64,000 nt of DNA from DASXHY01 sp036272195 (lineage in GTDB: Bacteria > Verrucomicrobiota > Verrucomicrobiia > Limisphaerales > DASXHY01), in the NCBI GenBank assembly GCA_036272195.1, contig DATAZE010000060.1, positions 1-64,000 on the forward strand. The letters run 5' to 3'. The notes under the pieces were generated by a model. That model was not told the DNA's origin. It did not search any database and worked only from the letters and a program-made list of their open reading frames with translations. A program made the position numbers and the translations under genes. Shown here in pieces: positions 59,638-64,000 of this stretch; position 1 is the first letter of the stretch, and every line of letters begins with the position of its first letter.

Positions 59638-60852
59638 TTAATCCCGCAACTCATCCCGCAACGCGGCCGCCAATCTTTCATATTGCGGCAGCGAATTGTA
59701 AAGCTGCGCCGCAATACGCAGCAGGCGCGCGGGTGGCGCAGGCCACGATATCATGGGCACTTCGATTCGGTGCTTCCGCCGCAGCGTATTTTGCAACGGT
59801 GATTCATTGAATGGCAGGCGGGGCAATTGATCCTTGGCGGCGTCCGGCAGCGGAATTGCAGCAATCGAACCGATGAATTCTTCCGGACAGGGCTCCGCGA
59901 CGTCCAAAGTGTCGCACAATATTTTTCTCGCGGCTAAAACCAGCGCGCGATTCCGCGCCATCACTTCCGGCCAGCCGCCGGGCTGCAATGAGCCGACGAA
60001 ACGAATCGCTTCGGGCACGCTTAGAAAAGCGGAGGGATCAAATGTGCCCTGCCAGCCGAACTCCAGGAGAAAGCGCGAGCGATCCTTGCGGCGGGAATTG
60101 GCCGCGTGGCTGATGGTGAGCGGGCGAATAAGTTTTTGCCGGTCGCGACGCACGCGCAGGAACGCCGCGCCTTTCGGCGCGCACAGCCATTTGTGGCAGT
60201 TGCCGGTGTAATAGGTCGCGCCGAGTTGCCGCAAATTCAGCGGCACCATTCCTGGCGCATGCGCGCCATCCACCAGCGTATCCACGCCGCGCGCGCGCAA
60301 GCCTTTTATGATTTTGGCGATGGGCAGAACAATGCCCGTTTGACTGGTCACATGGTCCACCAGCGCCAGTTTGGTCCGCGAGGTCACGCGTTCCAGAATC
60401 GGCGTGATGATTTCATCGGCGTGGCGAAAAGGAAACGGGATATTGGCGACCACCACGCGCGCGCCGGAACGTTGCGCCACATAGTCGAGGGCATTGCGGC
60501 AGGCGTTGTATTCTTGGTTCGTGGTCAGCAATTCATCGCCGCGTTGAAAAGTGAGCGAGCGCAAAACGGAATTGACGCCGCTGGTCGCGTTGGGAACGAA
60601 AACTAAATCGTCCGCGTCCGTGCCGATAAATTGCGCAAGACTTTCGCGCGCGGCGTCCAGGGCCGGTTCCGCGTCGCGGACAAGAAATTGCAGGGGCTGG
60701 CGCTCCATTCGCGCGCGCCACTCGCTTTGAAATTCCAGGACGCGCCGCGGGCAGGCCCCGAACGCGCCGTGGTTCAGGAAAACAATTTTTGGATCCAGCA
60801 GCCAGTGCCGGGGATTGGCGGCGGGTTTGGAAAGGTTGTTCGGATTCGGCAC
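59638..60852 (-). CDS. Class V PLP-dependent aminotransferase (isopenicillin-N-epimerase-like)
   Basis: A 404-residue cytoplasmic PLP enzyme. It begins NPRHWLLDPKIVFLNHGAFG (the ground-substance binding start of the family), followed by FVPNATSGVNSVLRSL near residue 80, LVDGAHAPGMVPLNLRQLGA near 200 and the lysine in TGNCHKWLCAPKGAAFLRV near 225, expected to bind PLP. Upstream the frame runs open to 61119, but that region contains a REP palindrome and the AraC gene. The start is therefore uncertain: a GTG at 60852 was chosen, a TTG at 60897 is possible. It lies 130 bases after the AraC stop, perhaps co-transcribed. A role in sugar catabolism is not obvious; a desulfurase-like or epimerase activity is possible. 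Confidence 0.82.
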   Translation of the reverse strand: MPNPNNLSKPAANPRHWLLDPKIVFLNHGAFGACPRRVLEFQSEWRARMERQPLQFLVRDAEPALDAARESLAQFIGTDADDLVFVPNATSGVNSVLRSLTFQRGDELLTTNQEYNACRNALDYVAQRSGARVVVANIPFPFRHADEIITPILERVTSRTKLALVDHVTSQTGIVLPIAKIIKGLRARGVDTLVDGAHAPGMVPLNLRQLGATYYTGNCHKWLCAPKGAAFLRVRRDRQKLIRPLTISHAANSRRKDRSRFLLEFGWQGTFDPSAFLSVPEAIRFVGSLQPGGWPEVMARNRALVLAARKILCDTLDVAEPCPEEFIGSIAAIPLPDAAKDQLPRLPFNESPLQNTLRRKHRIEVPMISWPAPPARLLRIAAQLYNSLPQYERLAAALRDELRD

Positions 60853-60897
60853 GGGGACACGGTAAATAAAGCCCGTGGGTAAATCATTTAAAATCAA

Positions 60898-60959
60898 TAG
60901 TGGCACGGGCGTCTCGCCCGTGAGAATCGAAACACACGGGCGAGACGCCCGTGCCACTA
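60898..60959. repeat. REP-like palindrome, copy 4 (short loop)
   Basis: Arms beginning TAGTGGCACGGGCGTCTCGC (60898 on) and ending GGGCGAGACGCCCGTGCCAC (to 60957) are perfect complements of 25 bases around a loop (AGAATCGAAACA) like that of copy 3. It stands between the AraC gene and the aminotransferase, and it creates a false 5' extension of the latter. Confidence 0.9.
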
Positions 60960-60982
60960 CAGCTTTATTCGGAAGGACGCGT

Positions 60983-61894
60983 TTATCCAACGGCGCCGTT
61001 TTCCACGGGTTCGGCTTTTTCCATTTCCGGAGCGGCGGAGTATTGCAACATTTTGGCGCGGTATTCGATGGGAGTCGTCTTGGTGACGCGTTTGAAAACG
61101 CGGCAGAAATAGGCGGCATCGCGAAAGCCGCAACGCACGGCGACGTCTTCCAGTTTGAAATTATAATTGCACAGAAGAAATTTGCTCCGCGCGATCCGGA
61201 CGTGCGTCAGGTAGTCAATGAACGTCATATGTCCGTGCCGGTGAAACACGCGCGAAAGGTGGTTCGGGCTGACGCTGAACGAATGGGCGACCGAATCGCG
61301 CGTGATATCATTCTGGTAGCTGCCCTGAAGATAAATGCAAACGCGTTCGAAAAAGCTTTGTCCGCGATTTTCGGCCTCCGCAGCGGGCGATTCGTGGACA
61401 AGCCGCTCGACGCATTGCACGAGCGCGCGGGCGAGGTCGGTAATCGCCGCCGCTGGTTCCTTGACCGAATATAATTCCAGCATCGCTTCGAGGATATGCG
61501 GAATTGGGCCGCTGACGGGCGCAGGCACGGCGAATTTATGGGCGACAAGTTGCGGTGTCTTGGGCCCTTTGGCGGAGACGACGCTGACGCCGAGCTGTTT
61601 TCTTCCAAACAACAGCGACATCACCTCCACCTTGCGTTCCCACGTGGGATAATTCCAACAGTTGGGCGGAATGAACAAGGCGCTGCCGGGCCGCAGGCAA
61701 ACGGTTTCGATTTTGGCGGCCTGTTCAATCTGGTTCTCGTACTCGCCTTTGAGGGGAATTTCCAGGCGCGGAAAAGTGACAATATGGCTAAAAAGAGGCG
61801 GATGCAATTGCCGGCCGCAGACAAAAACGTTTTGCAGTGGACGCCGGGTCAGGAAGTCCTGCGGCCACCAATCGAGGGGTACGGTCGGTTGCAT
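60983..61894 (-). CDS. AraC family transcriptional regulator of the sugar region
   Basis: A 303-residue regulator. The N-terminal half is a cupin-type ligand domain (VCLRPGSALFIPPNCWNYPT near residue 65). The C-terminal DNA-binding domain (about 195-290) has two HTH units: ITRDSVAHSFSVSPNHLSRV and FKLEDVAVRCGFRDAAYFCR, with the standard FKRVTKTTPIEYR end. A site resembling GTTACAAAnnTACCATAAA lies 80 bases upstream of its start, consistent with autoregulation. It is close to the transporter, ROK, PTS and GH125 genes and is the best candidate to control them in response to a sugar; this is inferred from position and motif only. Confidence 0.92.
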   Translation of the reverse strand: MQPTVPLDWWPQDFLTRRPLQNVFVCGRQLHPPLFSHIVTFPRLEIPLKGEYENQIEQAAKIETVCLRPGSALFIPPNCWNYPTWERKVEVMSLLFGRKQLGVSVVSAKGPKTPQLVAHKFAVPAPVSGPIPHILEAMLELYSVKEPAAAITDLARALVQCVERLVHESPAAEAENRGQSFFERVCIYLQGSYQNDITRDSVAHSFSVSPNHLSRVFHRHGHMTFIDYLTHVRIARSKFLLCNYNFKLEDVAVRCGFRDAAYFCRVFKRVTKTTPIEYRAKMLQYSAAPEMEKAEPVENGAVG

Positions 61895-61974
61895 AATTGG
61901 ATTGGCGACGGCCAGCCCGAAACCGGAATATATTGGCTGTCGATCGTGTTTGTTCGGTCAAATGGATAATAGAC

Positions 61975-61993
61975 GTTACAAAAGTGAAATAAA
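61975..61993 (+). promoter_or_regulatory. Weaker copy of the GTTACAAAnnTACCATAAA site near the AraC gene
   Basis: GTTACAAAAGTGAAATAAA keeps the left half exactly and five to six of nine positions of the right half. It lies 80 bases upstream of the AraC start on the opposite strand and 150 bases before the lipoprotein start. It may serve autoregulation or the lipoprotein gene. A further GGTTACATTTAACCC, itself palindromic, lies at 62083-62097. Confidence 0.45.
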
Positions 61994-62142
61994 AGAGACA
62001 TTTTTTCGTTTGCGAAATTCGAGTTGAGCTTGCAGCCGAAAGCGAACAAGGTAAAGATCCTCTGGTACAACGTTTGCACGACCGGTTACATTTAACCCAC
62101 TGGCTGCCAGTCGAGATTGGAAACAAACAGGAGAAGGTAAAA

Positions 62143-62685
62143 GTGAGAACTCATCCATTTTTTATCGATTATCGAATACTATTATGCTTGAGCCTCGTTC
62201 TTGCGTGCGGATGTTCGCTCTCTAACGCGGATTATAAGGCGATTATTAGGAGCGGAGTTAAAACCGTTCCTCATGTAAACGAGATGCAGCAAATGTTCCC
62301 AGATTGTTCAATCGATAATTTTATTACCCAGTCCGCATCTCCTGGGGCGGTGACATGGAACACGGAAGTGCCTTTCGGTGGGAGGTATATTCTTACCTAC
62401 CAGGTATCCGTTTTTGTGAACTATAGAAATAAGAAAGTAGAAAAAACAACTGACCTTCCGACCTTTACGCTGGAAGAAGTAAGCCGAGTGTTCAACGCGA
62501 CGTCCGAAACCGTGGGCGCAGACTTTAATGCGGATTATCATTTAACCCGGTCAGACTGGGAAAAAGTGGTTGCTGCCCACGGCGACTTTTCGGTTATCGG
62601 CATTCGGATTGACACCAATCATCCCGTTCCACGATTTGACGATTTCGTTCAGGCCACTCGAGCAGGTAGACTTTGGGGGAAATAA
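62143..62685 (+). CDS. Putative lipoprotein of unknown function
   Basis: A 180-residue protein whose start is best placed at the GTG at 62143, preceded by AGGAGAAGG. A short signal peptide ends in the lipobox LACGC (Cys at about residue 23), so it should be attached to a membrane. The rest is soluble with two recognisable patches, YKAIIRSGVKTVPHVNEMQQ and RYILTYQVSVFVNYRNKKVE, but no known family. Codon use and a lower GC than neighbours hint that it may be a recent arrival. It stands alone between the AraC gene and the GH125 gene. Confidence 0.7.
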   Translation: MRTHPFFIDYRILLCLSLVLACGCSLSNADYKAIIRSGVKTVPHVNEMQQMFPDCSIDNFITQSASPGAVTWNTEVPFGGRYILTYQVSVFVNYRNKKVEKTTDLPTFTLEEVSRVFNATSETVGADFNADYHLTRSDWEKVVAAHGDFSVIGIRIDTNHPVPRFDDFVQATRAGRLWGK

Positions 62686-62740
62686 TTACACAGAGCGGGG
62701 GCTAATTTTTTGATGTCAGGAATCTGGAAGAGGCAGACCT

Positions 62741-62759
62741 GTTACAAAACTACCATAAA
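62741..62759 (+). promoter_or_regulatory. Candidate regulator site GTTACAAAACTACCATAAA before the GH125 gene
   Basis: The 19-base sequence is nearly identical to that upstream of the PTS operon (56594-56612, minus strand); only the two central positions differ. It lies 124 bases before the GH125 start and points in the direction of transcription. Confidence 0.6.
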
Positions 62760-62882
62760 GGATACATCTTTCTGATTGTCCATGGTCCAGTGGGATACCG
62801 ATGATTTTGCAAAATTGAACGTGTCACGAACGAATCCGCTCGTTATTCTCCGGCCACGTTCGTTTCAAACCAATTATCCGTT

Positions 62883-64000
62883 ATGACTCGAAGAGACTTT
62901 ATTCGCAACACCTCCCTTGCCACCGCCACATTGCTCGTGAGCGCCCACGCCTGGGCTGAGGACAGCAGTTTTCCCCTGGTGCGCGTTGCGCCCGCGAAAC
63001 GCAAATTCAGGAGCGAAGCCGTGGAGCGCACGATTGAGCGCGTGAGATCGTCCATCGGCAACAAGGAAATTGGCTGGATGTTTGAAAACTGTTTTCCGAA
63101 CACGCTCGATACGACCGTTGATTTTTCAATGGTCGATGGCCGCCCGGATACATACGTGATTACCGGGGATATTGATGCGATGTGGCTGCGCGACAGTTCG
63201 GCCCAGGTCTATCCCTATCTCTCGCTGTTGAAGGAAGATAATCAGTTGCAGCAATTGGTCGCGGGAGTGATCAATCGGCAGACGCGCTGCATTCTCAAGG
63301 ATCCTTACGCGAATGCGTTTTACAAGGACGCGACGAAGCGGAGTGAATGGTCCAGCGATCTCACCGACATGAAGCCGGGCGTTCACGAGCGGAAATGGGA
63401 AATTGATTCGCTGTGCTATCCCATTCGGCTGGCGCACGGCTATTGGAAAGCCACCGGTGATACGGCGCCGTTCGATGAGCAATGGCAGCAGTCGATTGCG
63501 CTCGTGTTGCAGACGTTTCGCGAGCAGCAGCGCAAGCACGGCAAGGGACCGTATCATTTCATGCGCCGGACAGAAACCGCGACAGACACGGTGCCGGGGC
63601 GCGGTTACGGGAACCCCGCGAGACCGGTGGGATTGATTTATTCGATGTTCCGGCCGAGCGATGATGCGACGATTTTTCCATTTTTGATCCCGTCGAATTT
63701 CTTCGCGATGGTCAGCATGCGGCAGGCAGCGGAAATGGTGGAGCAGTTGCGCAAGGATTCGAACCTGGCCGGGGAATGCCGCGCGCTGGCGGAGGAAGTG
63801 GAAAGTGCGCTTCATGAATACTCCGTCGTCAATCATCCGTTTGCAGGAAAGGTTTATGCGTATGAAGTGGACGCGTTTGGAAATTATTACTGCACGGACG
63901 ACGGCAACATTCCGAGTTTGCTTTCATTGCCTTACCTGGGCGCGGTGAAGCCTGGCGAACGGGTCTATCAGAACACGCGCAAAATGTTGCTCTCGGACAA
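62883..64000 (+). CDS. GH125 exo-alpha-1,6-mannosidase, Tat-exported (3' end outside window)
   Basis: Open from the ATG at 62883 to the right edge (372 codons and still open). The start is MTRRDFIRNTSLATATLLVS, a twin-arginine signal (RRDF) followed by a hydrophobic run ending SAHAWA. Residues about 75-110 (MFENCFPNTLDTTVDFSMVD, YVITGDIDAMWLRDSSAQVY) are the signature of the GH125 family of metal-independent alpha-mannosidases, with the catalytic acid in that segment; KWEIDSLCYPIRLAHGYWK near 175 and FHFMRRTETATDTV near 220 also match. Such enzymes remove alpha-1,6-mannose from mannan or N-glycans. It carries an upstream copy of the 19-base site, which links it to the PTS operon. Confidence 0.92.
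   Translation, partial: MTRRDFIRNTSLATATLLVSAHAWAEDSSFPLVRVAPAKRKFRSEAVERTIERVRSSIGNKEIGWMFENCFPNTLDTTVDFSMVDGRPDTYVITGDIDAMWLRDSSAQVYPYLSLLKEDNQLQQLVAGVINRQTRCILKDPYANAFYKDATKRSEWSSDLTDMKPGVHERKWEIDSLCYPIRLAHGYWKATGDTAPFDEQWQQSIALVLQTFREQQRKHGKGPYHFMRRTETATDTVPGRGYGNPARPVGLIYSMFRPSDDATIFPFLIPSNFFAMVSMRQAAEMVEQLRKDSNLAGECRALAEEVESALHEYSVVNHPFAGKVYAYEVDAFGNYYCTDDGNIPSLLSLPYLGAVKPGERVYQNTRKMLLSD

Noticed and set aside
4053..60959. The repeated palindromes as CRISPR repeats
   Set aside because: They are far apart, are self-complementary, have no regular spacers and no cas gene is near.
60853..61119. N-terminal extension of the aminotransferase
   Set aside because: The added residues (including VARASRPCV) are translation of a REP palindrome and of the end of the AraC gene in the wrong frame.
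1..64000. tRNA, rRNA or riboswitch genes
   Set aside because: No cloverleaf, conserved rRNA sequence or known riboswitch core was recognised in the gaps; covariance-model searching was not possible here.

Overview
The window looks like part of a chromosome from a soil- or freshwater-type Verrucomicrobiota, probably Limisphaerales/Pedosphaerales. This is inferred from moderately high GC, an exosortase fused to an EpsI-like domain, PEP-CTERM proteins, secreted RCC1 and beta-helix proteins whose C-termini end in FYRV-type or DPWANFSF tails, a Gram-negative outer-membrane inventory, and palindromic repeats whose chance translation reads HGRDARAT. No rRNA, tRNA, transposase, phage gene or CRISPR array was seen.

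Layout. (1) 1-24 kb is an exopolysaccharide and protein-sorting island, nearly all on the minus strand. In transcription order it holds a polyprenyl-phosphate sugar transferase, a Wzz-type co-polymerase/BY-kinase, a secreted beta-helix protein, a Wzx flippase, a methyltransferase, three GT2 enzymes, an unusual nucleotide-sugar transferase, three GT4 enzymes, a Wzy polymerase, a WcaF-type acetyltransferase, a WecG/TagA glycosyltransferase and an exosortase. A divergent PEP-CTERM protein and a truncated TPR protein lie at its far end. An AraC-type regulator sits upstream of the operon. Many genes overlap by 4-23 bases. (2) 24.5-33 kb holds a secreted beta-helix protein and a two-partner secretion pair (TpsB with an additional POTRA-like domain, then a 1365-residue TpsA). 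(3) 33-45.5 kb holds mostly secreted or surface proteins: two paralogues of which only one has a PEP-CTERM tail, a Sel1-repeat protein, a membrane-anchored hypothetical, an RCC1-repeat protein, a porin, an outer-membrane barrel, the missing Wza-type export protein and a GH2-like hydrolase. (4) 45.6-49 kb holds a large nested palindrome, a 59-residue membrane protein and a NarL-type two-component system. (5) 49-64 kb reads as an alpha-mannoside/hexose utilisation region: GH38 alpha-mannosidase, a complete fructose-type PTS (IIC, IIB, HPr-EI-IIA), a FucP-type transporter with a ROK kinase, an aminotransferase, an AraC regulator, a lipoprotein and a GH125 exo-alpha-mannosidase that runs off the right edge.

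How it may work together. The first island carries the steps of a Wzx/Wzy polysaccharide pathway, with the outer-membrane part displaced about 20 kb away. The exosortase probably processes the PEP-CTERM proteins and anchors them in or through that matrix. In the last region, a 19-base sequence GTTACAAAnnTACCATAAA occurs upstream of the PTS operon and of the GH125 gene, with weaker copies before the AraC gene and the transporter/kinase operon. This suggests one sugar-responsive regulon. Several families of interspersed palindromes (REP-like, CGCAAAGACGCAAAG-type and larger MITE-like elements) lie between or just inside gene borders and explain several over-long N-terminal extensions.
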